25,318 nt of DNA from a virus, in IMG/VR virus record IMGVR_UViG_3300028840_001059, positions 1 through 25,318 of that record; one strand, 5' to 3'. Position 1 is the first letter of the stretch, and every line of letters starts with the position of its first letter. A model generated the notes under the pieces. It searched no databases, was not told where the DNA came from, and saw only the letters and a program-made list of their open reading frames with translations. Shown piece after piece: positions 16,153 to 24,498 of this stretch. A program made the position numbers and the translations under genes.

Positions 16153-17234
16153 GCGAACCAAAACGCAAAAAGGCAACCCTGCCCCAGCAGGCCGTGAAAA
16201 AGCCTGTTGAGGCAGGGTTGTTGAATGAGATTGTGGATGTGCTCTCCAAAGAGGCAGGCGAGGGCACTACACAATTGTTGGGCAGCGATGGGTTGGCCAT
16301 CAAAATCAGAGGCATACTTAGCACACAGTGCCCAACGATAGATGGCGCAATTGGTCGTGGTGGCATACCGCTGGGCAAGATGACCATCATCAACGGCCCA
16401 GAAGCATCTGGCAAAACAACCTTGACACTCCACCTCGTTGCTGAATGCCAGAAGCAAGGTGGGATTGCGCTGTATGTGGATTCTGAACACAAGTTGGACC
16501 CTGAATATGCTGCAAATATCGGGGTGCATGTGAAGAATCTCATCATCAGCCAACCGCCATACGTGGAAAAATTTTATGCTATCACTGAGAAATGCGTTCA
16601 GATGGCTCAGGCACACAGATTGAAAACCGGCAAGCGCGTGCCAATACTTGTGATTTTGGATAGCATGAATGCTTCCATTGCCAAAAGGCAATATGATGGC
16701 GATTGGGAAGATCAACACATGGCACCCCAGGCCAGGGTGCACAGCGAGAATTTGCCCAAACTCATACCGTTATTGAGCAAAGAGGATGTGGCGCTGGTTT
16801 TCATCAGTCAAATCCGGGAAAAGATTGGTGTGATGTTTGGTGACAAAGAGGACATTTCGGGCGGCAGAGCGCCAAAATTTTATGCTAGTCTGATTCTGGA
16901 TGTGCGCAGATCAGGATTCATCAAAGATGGTGATGAAATCCTTGGCAATCACACCAAAGTGTATGTCCGCAAAAACAGCATTGCTCCGCCATTCAAAACC
17001 GCTGAGTTTGACATAATTTATGGCCAGGGCATTGACTACAATGGCGCTTTGATTGCCAGAGGATTGCAGCTTGGAATCATTGAGAAAAATGGCAATTGGT
17101 ATTCGTGTGGGACGGAGAAGTTGGGGAATGGGCTGAAGCAGGCATCTGATTGTTTGGCAACGATGCCTAAGATGGCGAAGCGAATACAAGAAAGTGTGGA
17201 AAGTCATGACCGCAGAAGTAGAAAAAACAAATGA
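16149..17234 (+). CDS. recA: RecA recombinase
   Basis: A 361-residue RecA. It forms a filament on single-stranded DNA and drives strand exchange. Visible features are LSTQCPTIDGAIGRGGIP, Walker A G83-PEASGKT90, YVDSEHKLD with the catalytic Glu, VILDSMNAS (Walker B), VFISQIREKIGVMFGDKED and GGRAPKFYASL (loop 2/core). The N-terminus is about 20 residues longer and more basic than usual, and the C-terminal domain is short and basic rather than acidic. The start is TTG 16149 in a TTGA overlap with the SSB; no stronger in-frame start lies before the conserved region. It is bacterial RecA-type rather than UvsX-type. It lies with SSB, a UvsY-like candidate and SbcCD, a recombination module. Confidence 0.92.
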   Translation: MSEPKRKKATLPQQAVKKPVEAGLLNEIVDVLSKEAGEGTTQLLGSDGLAIKIRGILSTQCPTIDGAIGRGGIPLGKMTIINGPEASGKTTLTLHLVAECQKQGGIALYVDSEHKLDPEYAANIGVHVKNLIISQPPYVEKFYAITEKCVQMAQAHRLKTGKRVPILVILDSMNASIAKRQYDGDWEDQHMAPQARVHSENLPKLIPLLSKEDVALVFISQIREKIGVMFGDKEDISGGRAPKFYASLILDVRRSGFIKDGDEILGNHTKVYVRKNSIAPPFKTAEFDIIYGQGIDYNGALIARGLQLGIIEKNGNWYSCGTEKLGNGLKQASDCLATMPKMAKRIQESVESHDRRSRKNK

Positions 17235-17517
17235 ACCGATGGACATCCCAACAGCAACCAAGAATTGGTTGAGTGTCATTGAAGACAAGTTGGGTTGTCC
17301 ATTGGAGCCGGAAGATGCAGCACTTGTGAATTATTTGGCGGACAACATCCTTCAACGCTGGAAGCGACAAGCATACAAGGATGGTGGTGGGCTTCAATTG
17401 TTCAAGGAAATGTATGCCAAATACAAGAGCAATGCACAGGGGTTCATCGTTGCTGTGCTTGAAGAGACTGGGAAGTTGGGAAGGTTGGAACAGATGAACG
17501 ATTGGAGGCATGCTTGA
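17206..17517 (+). CDS. Small protein between recA and sbcD, unknown
   Basis: A 103-residue, mostly helical protein starting at ATG 17206 inside the end of recA (29-base overlap), with GGAAAG just upstream. It contains WLSVIEDKLGCPLEPEDAAL and NILQRWKRQAYKDGGGLQLF, with mixed charge and no membrane segment. No family is recognised. Its stop overlaps the SbcD start as TTGA, so it is likely translated with the recombination genes. Confidence 0.7.
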   Translation: MTAEVEKTNEPMDIPTATKNWLSVIEDKLGCPLEPEDAALVNYLADNILQRWKRQAYKDGGGLQLFKEMYAKYKSNAQGFIVAVLEETGKLGRLEQMNDWRHA

Positions 17518-18620
17518 GGAAACATGAATACAAGGCAATCCTCACAGCTGATCTGCACCTCTCCAACAGACTCACGTATGCCCAACCGGAAGCAGGCGCA
17601 GGAGGCATCACAGACAGACTCAGAGACCAGTTGGGTGTGCTTACACAAATCTGGGAGTATTCAAAGAAGCATGAAGCAGATGTGTGGATACTTGGCGATT
17701 TGTATGATCGGAAATTGATTGATGCCATCACGCTCAACTATTCCGTTTGGGCAATAGACCAAAGAGTCAAAACACAAAACCTGTTCATCATACCCGGAAA
17801 TCATGATGCAGTTGCGCAAGGCAGCGAGCATTTCATGGTCAATGTGTTCCGTGAAGCCGGGATGGACGGTGTTGATGTCATTGATAAACCGACAATAGCA
17901 AAACCTGTGGCATACATGAAGTTGAATTTCGTCTGTATGCCTTACATGTCGTTGGATGCTAATCTGAAGGCGATTCAAGAAGTGCAGAAGCAGTTGCCGG
18001 AGGGTGACAATTATCTGATGTTGCACAATTCAATCTTGGGCGCAAAGCAAGGCGATTGGACGTGTGATTCAGGATTGGACCCTGACGTGATATCTGAAGG
18101 ATTTGATTGGGTGTTTGCTGGGCATTTCCATCGCCATCAAGAATTCAACAATGGATGCTATGTTGGTGCGCCCATGCAATTGAATTTCGGGGAGGAAGGG
18201 AACCAAAAATGTTGCTGGTTGGCAACATTCACGCCAGGCAATTGCGAAATGGAGGAACTGGAAATCAAGGCACCGTCATTCAGGACGTTCAAGGACTTGA
18301 AACAGACGGTCGGGTGGCACAAGGGTGATTATGTGCGCGTTGTGGTGGAATCCACCAAAGCTGAATGGGAAAAACAACAGGCTGGTGTGAAGGCGTTGTG
18401 TGAGCAGCTGAAGGAAGGTGGAACACACGCCATGCATGTACACAAACCCATACAACAGCATGAAGCAAGGTTGGGTCAAGGCAGCAGCGGGAAATTCGAC
18501 ATGAAGGACATGATGACCAAGTATGTCGAATCCACCGAGGTGGCCACCGGTGATTTGGACACAAACCGTCTCAAGGTGACTGGTCTTGAGATGTTGGAGT
18601 CTGCAAGTGAATCTGATTGA
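17514..18620 (+). CDS. sbcD: SbcD/Mre11/gp47-like nuclease subunit
   Basis: A 368-residue calcineurin-like metallophosphoesterase. The metal motifs are in the Mre11 order: TADLHLS (D13, H15), LGDLYDRK, IPGNHDA, LMLHNSI and AGHFHRH. With its SbcC partner it would process DNA ends to make single-stranded tails for RecA, as T4 gp47 does. The start is TTG 17514, five bases after a perfect GGAGG (17504-17508) and overlapping the upstream stop (TTGA). The in-frame TTG at 17502 lies ahead of that site and is rejected. The C-terminal about 100 residues would contact SbcC. It overlaps the SbcC start by 14 bases. Confidence 0.9.
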   Translation: MRKHEYKAILTADLHLSNRLTYAQPEAGAGGITDRLRDQLGVLTQIWEYSKKHEADVWILGDLYDRKLIDAITLNYSVWAIDQRVKTQNLFIIPGNHDAVAQGSEHFMVNVFREAGMDGVDVIDKPTIAKPVAYMKLNFVCMPYMSLDANLKAIQEVQKQLPEGDNYLMLHNSILGAKQGDWTCDSGLDPDVISEGFDWVFAGHFHRHQEFNNGCYVGAPMQLNFGEEGNQKCCWLATFTPGNCEMEELEIKAPSFRTFKDLKQTVGWHKGDYVRVVVESTKAEWEKQQAGVKALCEQLKEGGTHAMHVHKPIQQHEARLGQGSSGKFDMKDMMTKYVESTEVATGDLDTNRLKVTGLEMLESASESD

Positions 18621-20511
18621 GACATACATCAAGGGGTTTGGGTGTATCGGGGAGGCCAGATTGCAATTGGCTAACCAGGGGTTGGTGTATGTCATTGGTG
18701 AAAATCATGATACCAATGCCGCAGACAGCAACGGATCTGGTAAAACGACATTGTTCAAGGCTATCTGCTGGTGTCTGTATGGTGAGACGATTGATGGCGA
18801 CAAGGGAGATGAAGTCATCAAGCTGGGTGAGAAGGAAGCATTGGTGGAAGTGAGTGCATCAGACAATAAGGGTGACATTTGGACCATCTCCAGGTCACGC
18901 AAGAAAGGCAAGCCGGGTTTGGCGTTGAAGGATGTTAGTGGTGCACCGATACAGTTGGACAAAGATGAGCTTCAACGTCGCATCATCACAATGATCGGTT
19001 TGGACTTCCAGGCATTCAAGAACTCAGTGTTGTATGGGCAGAATGACTCTCACAGATTTGCACACCCAAAAACTAATGATTCACAGCGCAAATCAATGCT
19101 TCACAAGATATTGCGCACAGAGGTGTTGCAAAAATGCCATGAAGTGGCCAAAGAGAAAAGGCTCAGAATCAAGAAGCAAGCTGAAGGCATCGAAAAGGAC
19201 ATTGAGACCATCAAGGCCAAACGTGATGAACATGATCTGTCCACGCTCAAGAATGACGCCAAAGAGTGGGAGGAAAACAGAGAAAAGCGGGTTGCACACC
19301 AACGTGAAAAGGCTCAATCAGCGCTGGAACAGGCCAAGCACAACCAGGGACGTGCGGGCGAATTGGATGGCTTGACGGAGCAGATGTTTGAATTGGAAAA
19401 GCAAATCAATGAAGCAGAAGCAGCGCAAAAGGCAGCAGATGCGCTGGACACTGACATTGATAAGATTGCTGAGAGTGAGCGGGGATGGCTCATCGACAGA
19501 GGCAACGCATCAGCCGGTATCAGACAATGCGTTGAACACTTGGAACAATTGGCAGGTGAGCAATGTCCGGTTTGTGCAAATCCTTTGAGTGGCAAGAAAG
19601 CAAAGGAACATATCGCCAGCATCAAAGTGCAGAAGCAAAATGCTGAAAAGCGTGTTGATGATGTTGACAAGAAAGTTGAAGAGTTGAAGGCCAAGCGTGG
19701 TGCTCTGGAGAAAAAACAGAGTGCGCTGCGTGAGAAAGCACGCCAAGCCAAAGGCTTGTACAACCAAAAAACCAATCTCAAAGCCAAGATTATGACAGTT
19801 GAGAATCTGGCAAAGCGGGTGAATGAACTGAAGGCAGAGGTCAAAGAGGCCATGGCAGACATGAAGAAAGCCATGGATGAGAAGAATCCATATCAAGAGC
19901 GCTTGGAAATTGCACAAAAGAAAGTGGACAAATACAACAAGAAAATTACGCAATTGAAGATGGATTTTGCCGAAAAGAATGAAGAGGCAGCGCACATCCA
20001 GTTTTGGGTCAAAGGGTTCAGTAACCAGGGTTTGCCTAGTTACATTCTGGATAGCGTGATGCCATTCATCACCGAGCGTGCCAATCATTATCTGGAAATC
20101 CTGGCTGATGGCGACATCACCATGGAGTTCAAGACGCAACGGGAATTGAAGAGCCAGGCAGGCCAGGTGAGGGATGAGATTGACATCAGGTGGACCATCG
20201 AAGGGAATGAGGATGTCACACCATCTGGAGGGCAACAGAAAAAGATGGAGATTGCCACAGATTTGGCTTTGATGGATCTGGTAGCATCCCAGGAAAGTGG
20301 CCATATTGATTTGCTGATAATGGATGAAGTGTTGGATGGTTTGGACAGGGAGGGCAGGAACCGAGTGATGCTGTTGCTCCAAGAAATCAGGGCCAGGCGC
20401 AACACCATATTTGTTATCAGCCACGAGTCTGATTTGGCGGAAATGTTTGAGAAGCAAGTCAAGGCTATCAAACACGACGGTGACACAAGCGTTGAAAGGA
20501 TGGCCGCATGA
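18607..20511 (+). CDS. sbcC: SbcC/Rad50/gp46-like ATPase subunit
   Basis: A 634-residue SMC-like ATPase. Walker A lies in DSNGSGKTT (K46, T47) with extra residues inside the loop, as in phage gp46 proteins. Two long charged coiled-coil arms surround a zinc hook CPVC (C320, C323). The C-terminal lobe has the ABC signature (PSGGQQKKMEIA), Walker B LLIMDE, a D-loop LDGLD and the switch His in FVISHESD. It is shorter than cellular SbcC and close to phage gp46 size. The start is GTG 18607 with GGAG seven bases upstream, giving the expected N-terminus NLIETYIKGFG; the in-frame ATG at 18586 lacks a ribosome site. The stop overlaps the next gene as ATGA. Confidence 0.9.
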   Translation: MNLIETYIKGFGCIGEARLQLANQGLVYVIGENHDTNAADSNGSGKTTLFKAICWCLYGETIDGDKGDEVIKLGEKEALVEVSASDNKGDIWTISRSRKKGKPGLALKDVSGAPIQLDKDELQRRIITMIGLDFQAFKNSVLYGQNDSHRFAHPKTNDSQRKSMLHKILRTEVLQKCHEVAKEKRLRIKKQAEGIEKDIETIKAKRDEHDLSTLKNDAKEWEENREKRVAHQREKAQSALEQAKHNQGRAGELDGLTEQMFELEKQINEAEAAQKAADALDTDIDKIAESERGWLIDRGNASAGIRQCVEHLEQLAGEQCPVCANPLSGKKAKEHIASIKVQKQNAEKRVDDVDKKVEELKAKRGALEKKQSALREKARQAKGLYNQKTNLKAKIMTVENLAKRVNELKAEVKEAMADMKKAMDEKNPYQERLEIAQKKVDKYNKKITQLKMDFAEKNEEAAHIQFWVKGFSNQGLPSYILDSVMPFITERANHYLEILADGDITMEFKTQRELKSQAGQVRDEIDIRWTIEGNEDVTPSGGQQKKMEIATDLALMDLVASQESGHIDLLIMDEVLDGLDREGRNRVMLLLQEIRARRNTIFVISHESDLAEMFEKQVKAIKHDGDTSVERMAA

Positions 20512-20597
20512 AATGCCCATATTGCGGTTCAGAAGTCATCGTTGGAACAGGCGGCAATTGGTGGTGTCCAAAGTGTAAGCGGGGGAGGCGGCTGTGA
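20508..20597 (+). CDS. 29-residue zinc-ribbon microprotein
   Basis: A tiny frame beginning at the ATGA that ends SbcC. It encodes MKCPYCGS, a short beta-like spacer, then WWCPKCKRGRR: two CxxC knuckles that form a minimal zinc ribbon with a basic tail. AAGGA lies nine bases upstream. The next gene starts in a GTGA overlap with its stop, so the microprotein is embedded in the coupled series. No named family; it might be a truncated ribbon acting as a nucleic-acid or protein clip. Confidence 0.6.
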   Translation: MKCPYCGSEVIVGTGGNWWCPKCKRGRRL

Positions 20598-20818
20598 ATC
20601 TGGCTGTCACAGTGGATGGGTGCAATGATTGCCCATTTTCAGAATTTCAAGCGTCATACACACTTTGGTGCAATATTGGCACAGCCAAAGGAAACATCCC
20701 AGAACGGAAGTTGATCACAGACAACTACAAGCCTGGGTATCCAATCATGACGCCTGGTTGGTGTTGGCTGTTGCAGGGTGACGCCCATGTGGGGCATAGG
20801 CAAAGACATAGCGCATGA
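20594..20818 (+). CDS. Small Cys-rich phage protein
   Basis: A 74-residue protein from a GTG start in a GTGA overlap, with GGGAGG five bases upstream. The pattern CNDCPF, then LWCN, then PGWCWLL resembles small phage proteins of unknown function with CxxCPF...WC...PxWCPL spacing, probably metal-binding. The last about 15 residues are His/Arg-rich and may be an extension. Its stop overlaps the next start (ATGA). Confidence 0.65.
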   Translation: MNLAVTVDGCNDCPFSEFQASYTLWCNIGTAKGNIPERKLITDNYKPGYPIMTPGWCWLLQGDAHVGHRQRHSA

Positions 20819-21189
20819 GCATAAGACTCAAAATATTGTTGGCTTTGTTGATAGCTGTCTCAGTTGTACAGGCTGCATTCATCAACTACTTACTTGCAAC
20901 AATTGGCGTGTACAGGGAAAGGCAAGAGTTGATGGGGGAGCGTGTAGAATTGACACGGCAAACACTCATGGCAGAGCAGGAGTTGGCCAGCATCCGAGCA
21001 CGGTTGTGTGTTGCTTACAAGATCGCCTTGGCAAACACACTCGACAGATTGGGCTTGGAAAGGCCCAACAGCGCAGCAATGCAGTTGTTGGAGGCTTTTG
21101 ATGTACGCAGAGGAATGCCCAGAGTGTGGAGCGTGGATGGATTATCACCTGGAGGCAAGGCTAACATGGGTGGACCCAAACCCGAATGA
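20815..21189 (+). CDS. Single-pass membrane protein, unknown
   Basis: A 124-residue protein starting in an ATGA overlap. Residues about 5-28 (IRLKILLALLIAV and following) form one hydrophobic helix after a short basic N-terminus, so it is an inner-membrane anchor or uncleaved signal. Residues 32-75 look like a charged amphipathic helix or short coiled coil. The C-terminus is Gly/Pro-rich. No family is recognised; a spanin-like role is not supported by sequence or context. No strong ribosome site is present, so expression probably depends on coupling. The end overlaps the 21101 small gene. Confidence 0.65.
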   Translation: MSIRLKILLALLIAVSVVQAAFINYLLATIGVYRERQELMGERVELTRQTLMAEQELASIRARLCVAYKIALANTLDRLGLERPNSAAMQLLEAFDVRRGMPRVWSVDGLSPGGKANMGGPKPE

Positions 21190-21220
21190 CCCTGGTGACA
21201 CAGGGGAGAGATTGTGGTGA
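21101..21220 (+). CDS. 39-residue CPEC microprotein
   Basis: A small frame inside the end of the membrane-protein gene, in another frame. A perfect GGAGG (21090-21094) sits six bases before its ATG, better than the site of the gene it overlaps. It encodes MYAEECPECGAWMDYH and an acidic/Pro-Asn tail. The CxxC plus nearby His could bind a metal but only as half a ribbon. It ends six bases before the RuvC-like gene and may serve mainly to deliver ribosomes to it. Confidence 0.5.
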   Translation: MYAEECPECGAWMDYHLEARLTWVDPNPNDPGDTGERLW

Positions 21221-21226
21221 ACGGCG

Positions 21227-21985
21227 ATGAAGAAAATGAAACATAAAACAATCGGACAACCACGCAAATTCATCCGTGTTCAAGGATGGGATTTGGGGTT
21301 GAATCACGCAGCTGGCATCCAGTTTGACGATGGCGAGATGACCAATTTTTGGTACATAACGGATTATGCCGGCAGTGCTGAAAAATCCAAAGAACACGGC
21401 ATTAGGTTGAAGATACCAAGCGCCAAGAGCAAGGACAGGCAGTTGAAATCAGTTGAGCGCTTGGCTGTGATGAGCGGGCACATCAACAAGATTCTCAACC
21501 AGACTACACCTGACTATGTTGGCATGGAGGATTATGCCATCAGGGAGGAACAAGGCGCGCACTACCTCGGTGAAATTGGAGGCATCATCAGATTGGTGTT
21601 GTATCTGCATCCAATCAGATTCAGACTACACGATCCGGTGACTGTGAAGATGTATGGTGCGCATGATGGCACTTGTAGCAAGGAATATGCCCGTCACACA
21701 TACATTCAGCGTTGGAATTTGCCATTTGAGCAATATGACCAACCGTTGGCCAAGCCAACCAAGAGGGTGCCCAACCCAAAGCAGAATACACAGACCAGTG
21801 GCGATTTGTCTGATGCATATGCGATTGCGCAAATGGTGTGGGATGAAGTGCGCATCCGGGCGGGCACTATCATGTTGTCAGACCTGGAACACAACAAAGA
21901 GCGTCAGGTGTTCTTGAGAGTGACCAAAACCTACCCTGTCAATTTGCTTGACAGGGAGTGGATATACAGGCCAGGTGAAGTATGA
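21227..21985 (+). CDS. RuvC-like Holliday junction resolvase
   Basis: A 252-residue protein with a RuvC/RNase H-like fold. QGWDLGLNHAAG (D22) provides the first acidic residue on strand 1, DYVGMEDYAI the central Glu, and SGDLSDAYAIA the C-terminal acidic pair. RuvC family enzymes cut four-way junctions made during recombination and would clear branched replicating phage DNA before packaging. The protein is longer than E. coli RuvC (173 aa), with an extra C-terminal region. The start is ATG 21227 with only a weak GGTGA upstream; it probably depends on translation of the 39-residue gene just before. The stop overlaps the exonuclease start as ATGA. Confidence 0.7.
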   Translation: MKKMKHKTIGQPRKFIRVQGWDLGLNHAAGIQFDDGEMTNFWYITDYAGSAEKSKEHGIRLKIPSAKSKDRQLKSVERLAVMSGHINKILNQTTPDYVGMEDYAIREEQGAHYLGEIGGIIRLVLYLHPIRFRLHDPVTVKMYGAHDGTCSKEYARHTYIQRWNLPFEQYDQPLAKPTKRVPNPKQNTQTSGDLSDAYAIAQMVWDEVRIRAGTIMLSDLEHNKERQVFLRVTKTYPVNLLDREWIYRPGEV

Positions 21986-22884
21986 GCCATCTGTTGATAT
22001 TCGATGCCCGCCACCTTCTGTATCGGGCTGCCGATGTGTTCAGCGATTTGGGCGTTGAAGCAGATGGCGAATTCATCCCGACTGGTGCCATGTATGGCTT
22101 TCTCAATGTCGCAATGACAGTGCACAAGCGATGGGATGGGATTGCTGTGGTGGCGTGGGAGGGAACCAAGAATTTCAGATATGGGCTGTATCCTGAGTAC
22201 AAGCAGAAAAAGGAAGTCACAGAGGCAGACACCCAGATCAGGGAGAGGATGGAAATCCAGGAAGTCCACCTCAAAGAAATGCTCAGCATGTTGGGCATCT
22301 ACCAATACAGCGGGATTGGGTGTGAAGCGGATGACGTCATTGGAACCATCTCCAAACGGATGAGCAAGAAGGGGTACAATGCAATCATCTACTCTGGGGA
22401 TGGTGATCTGCGACAATTGGTTGATTCGCAGATCATGTGTGTATCTCCAGGCTTCAAGGGGAAGGACAAAGCATACACGTTCGGTGAAGTGGTCAGGAAG
22501 GATGGCGTGGAACCCAGCCAGATCCCTGACATGAAGGCGCTGGCAGGGGACACATCTGATAACATCCCTGGCGTGCGTGGCGTAGGACCAAAGACGGCAT
22601 CAAAGCTCATATCTCTGTATGGGGACATTGAAGGGGTGCTGCGAGCGGCACAGGAATCAGACGACTGGCCTGTGCCCGTGCGTCACAAGACAGCGATATT
22701 GGGCAAGGCCAATGATATTCGGCTGTTCAAGCAATTGACGACCATCAAAACAGATGTGCAACTGGTGAGGATTGAACCAAACCGCAGACCCAAGGAATTT
22801 GTGAAAAAGCTGTATGATTACAAATTCTCATCACTCATCACGCATCTCAAATTGAGTGCGTTGCGGAGGATGGCTGGGCCATGA
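21982..22884 (+). CDS. 5'-3' exonuclease / flap endonuclease
   Basis: A 300-residue PIN/FEN-fold nuclease like the N-terminal domain of DNA polymerase I and T5 D15. The metal-binding acids appear in LIFDARHLLYR (D8), GCEADDVIG and YSGDGDLRQL. The helix-hairpin-helix DNA-binding motif is GDTSDNIPGVRGVGPKTASKLI. It removes RNA primers and 5' flaps on the lagging strand, matching the DnaE-type polymerase upstream, which lacks this activity. The start is in an ATGA overlap with the resolvase and the stop overlaps the glycosylase ATG the same way. Confidence 0.92.
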   Translation: MSHLLIFDARHLLYRAADVFSDLGVEADGEFIPTGAMYGFLNVAMTVHKRWDGIAVVAWEGTKNFRYGLYPEYKQKKEVTEADTQIRERMEIQEVHLKEMLSMLGIYQYSGIGCEADDVIGTISKRMSKKGYNAIIYSGDGDLRQLVDSQIMCVSPGFKGKDKAYTFGEVVRKDGVEPSQIPDMKALAGDTSDNIPGVRGVGPKTASKLISLYGDIEGVLRAAQESDDWPVPVRHKTAILGKANDIRLFKQLTTIKTDVQLVRIEPNRRPKEFVKKLYDYKFSSLITHLKLSALRRMAGP

Positions 22885-23471
22885 TGTCAAGATTGGACAC
22901 AATTGTTGATTTGTGGAGCAAGTGCAAGCGATGTGAATTGCACAAGTGCCGCAACAAAATTGTCCAATGGAGAGGTTCACCAGAAGCAAAATTGGCAATC
23001 ATTGGGGAGGCACCCGGTGCAGATGAGGATGAACAGGGCATCCCATTTGTTGGACGGGCGGGCAATGCCCTGGATGACTTGATTGTGAAAGCTGGGTTGA
23101 AGCCGGACAAAGATGTGTTCATTTGCAACATCCTTGCATGCCGGCCACCCAATAACCGTGAGCCACTGCCGGATGAAGTGGAAGCATGCAAGCCCAGATT
23201 ACAGGCATTGCTTTGGGTGGTGAAGCCAGAAGTCATCCTGCTGGCCGGTGGGACGGCTGCAAGAGTGATGGCTGGTGTCAGGGGGATTGGGCAATGGAGG
23301 GGAGAGGAAGTTGCAACTGAAATGCTAGAATGGAAGGACAAGGCAGTCATATTCCCAGCCGTTGTCACATACCATCCATCATATTGGATCAGGAATGGAA
23401 GGGACAGGTTGTTGGGAGAAACAATGGCAGAGGACATCAGACATGCAGCCAGAGTTGGAAAAATCGCCTGA
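22881..23471 (+). CDS. Family 4 uracil-DNA glycosylase (Fe-S)
   Basis: A 196-residue family 4 UDG. It carries the four Cys of the 4Fe-4S cluster at the expected spacing (C15, C18, C87, C103), the active-site block IGEAPGADEDEQGIPFVGRAG, the NILACRPPNNR segment and the C-terminal TYHPSY motif. It removes uracil (or a related base) from DNA. Placement near dCMP deaminase and with ThyX suggests control of uracil in phage DNA. The start is ATG 22881 in an ATGA overlap; a second ATG follows at once. The end overlaps the next gene by 29 bases. Confidence 0.92.
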   Translation: MMSRLDTIVDLWSKCKRCELHKCRNKIVQWRGSPEAKLAIIGEAPGADEDEQGIPFVGRAGNALDDLIVKAGLKPDKDVFICNILACRPPNNREPLPDEVEACKPRLQALLWVVKPEVILLAGGTAARVMAGVRGIGQWRGEEVATEMLEWKDKAVIFPAVVTYHPSYWIRNGRDRLLGETMAEDIRHAARVGKIA

Positions 23472-23844
23472 AGAGGCAAAGCAGCCAGAAAAGCCCAAGA
23501 AGCAGCAACATGTACAAAAACTGCGACCTGGGGATACACCAAATGGCGGCATGATCCGTGATTTCTTGAAGAAAGTCAAACACAGAGGCAACCCCAAGGA
23601 TTTTGTCATAATTGTGGGCAATAGGTTGTTGGATTGGTGGGGCAATTATGACATCATGTTCCAGCCGGAAGGGGAGGAACAAGCCAAAAAGATGGGTGTC
23701 AACGGCATCACCTTGTTGCACAAGAAGGATTTGCACAAGATACTGCCTGAAGAAATTGCCTCACAATTTTGGAACAAAAAAATGAGGTTGCGGATTTCAC
23801 CCAAACAAACACCAAAGAGGAAGAAAGATGTGCAGGCCAAGTAA
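23443..23844 (+). CDS. Basic protein of unknown function
   Basis: A 133-residue protein from ATG 23443, nine bases after AGAGGA, inside the end of the glycosylase gene. Residues 1-30 are a Lys/Glu/Pro/Gln-rich disordered start. The folded part holds [35 protein letters not shown] and [15 protein letters not shown]. The C-terminus is strongly basic, suggesting nucleic-acid contact. No family is recognised. It overlaps the deaminase gene by 17 bases. Confidence 0.7.
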   Translation: MQPELEKSPEEAKQPEKPKKQQHVQKLRPGDTPNGGMIRDFLKKVKHRGNPKDFVIIVGNRLLDWWGNYDIMFQPEGEEQAKKMGVNGITLLHKKDLHKILPEEIASQFWNKKMRLRISPKQTPKRKKDVQAK

Positions 23845-24277
23845 GGATGCATATTTCATGGGTTTGGCGTGTGAAGCGGCACTTCGCTCAACATGCAAAC
23901 GGCACAAAATAGGTGCTATATTGGTCAGCAGTGATGGATATGTATTGGCTACTGGATACAATGGAGCGCCAAAAGGGATGAAGCACTGTTTGGACATTGG
24001 GTGCATACGGGATCAAAGGAACATTCCATCAGGCACCCAGCAGCAATTGTGTAGGGCTGTGCATGCTGAGCAGAATGCGCTCATCCAAGCAGCGAGTCAC
24101 GGCACAAGCCTTGATGGTTCAACATTGTATTGTACGCACTCTCCATGTGTGATTTGCTTGAAAATGCTCATCAATGCTGGTATCAAGCGAATTGTGCATG
24201 GCAAACTTTATCCAGATGGTCTGGCTGAAGAAATGCTCAAGGAAGCAATTTGGGTGGATTTGGCAAAATGGGATTGA
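23828..24277 (+). CDS. Deoxycytidylate (dCMP) deaminase
   Basis: A 149-residue zinc enzyme converting dCMP to dUMP, the substrate of thymidylate synthase. The zinc and catalytic residues are H79-A-E81 (HAEQNAL) and C107/C110 (SPCVIC). [12 protein letters not shown] is the usual dCMP-deaminase substrate loop. The extra Cys and His (C23, C54, C59, C75) resemble the second structural zinc site seen in T4 and ComEB-type enzymes. The length is normal. GAGGAAGAAAG precedes the ATG. It feeds the ThyX reaction encoded about 16 kb upstream in the same unit. Confidence 0.93.
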   Translation: MCRPSKDAYFMGLACEAALRSTCKRHKIGAILVSSDGYVLATGYNGAPKGMKHCLDIGCIRDQRNIPSGTQQQLCRAVHAEQNALIQAASHGTSLDGSTLYCTHSPCVICLKMLINAGIKRIVHGKLYPDGLAEEMLKEAIWVDLAKWD

Positions 24278-24498
24278 AATCACCAATACATCCAGATACA
24301 GAACACATGACGACTGCTGAAATGCACATCTTCAAGGGGATGCGTGAATCTGGCAAAATCACAGTTTTCAGATGCACGTCATGTGAGAATTGTGGGGCTG
24401 AGATACCAAAACCCAAACGCTTTTGCAGCATTGAATGCAAAGAGATTTTTGAACAAAAACAAGAGGAAGAAAACACAGGAGAACAGGGAGATGAGTGA
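24268..24498 (+). CDS. Small zinc-finger protein
   Basis: A 76-residue protein from ATG 24268, overlapping the deaminase end by 10 bases. The C-terminal half contains [19 protein letters not shown], a CxxC then CxxxC zinc-finger pattern like short zinc ribbons at protein termini, followed by an acidic Gln/Glu tail. The N-terminal part ([17 protein letters not shown]) is helical. A TTG at 24250 would add six residues. It is probably a DNA- or protein-binding accessory; the family is not identified. Confidence 0.65.
   Translation: MGLKSPIHPDTEHMTTAEMHIFKGMRESGKITVFRCTSCENCGAEIPKPKRFCSIECKEIFEQKQEEENTGEQGDE

Noticed and set aside
18586-18606. ATG start for SbcC
   Set aside because: No ribosome site; GTG 18607 has GGAG at good distance and gives the usual N-terminus.
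20778-21101. 107-codon frame overlapping the membrane-protein gene
   Set aside because: The alternative frame has a clean ATGA start and membrane helix; this one looks like an out-of-frame translation.
23362-23442. Upstream extension of the basic unknown protein
   Set aside because: It lies wholly in the glycosylase gene without a ribosome site; ATG 23443 has AGAGGA upstream.
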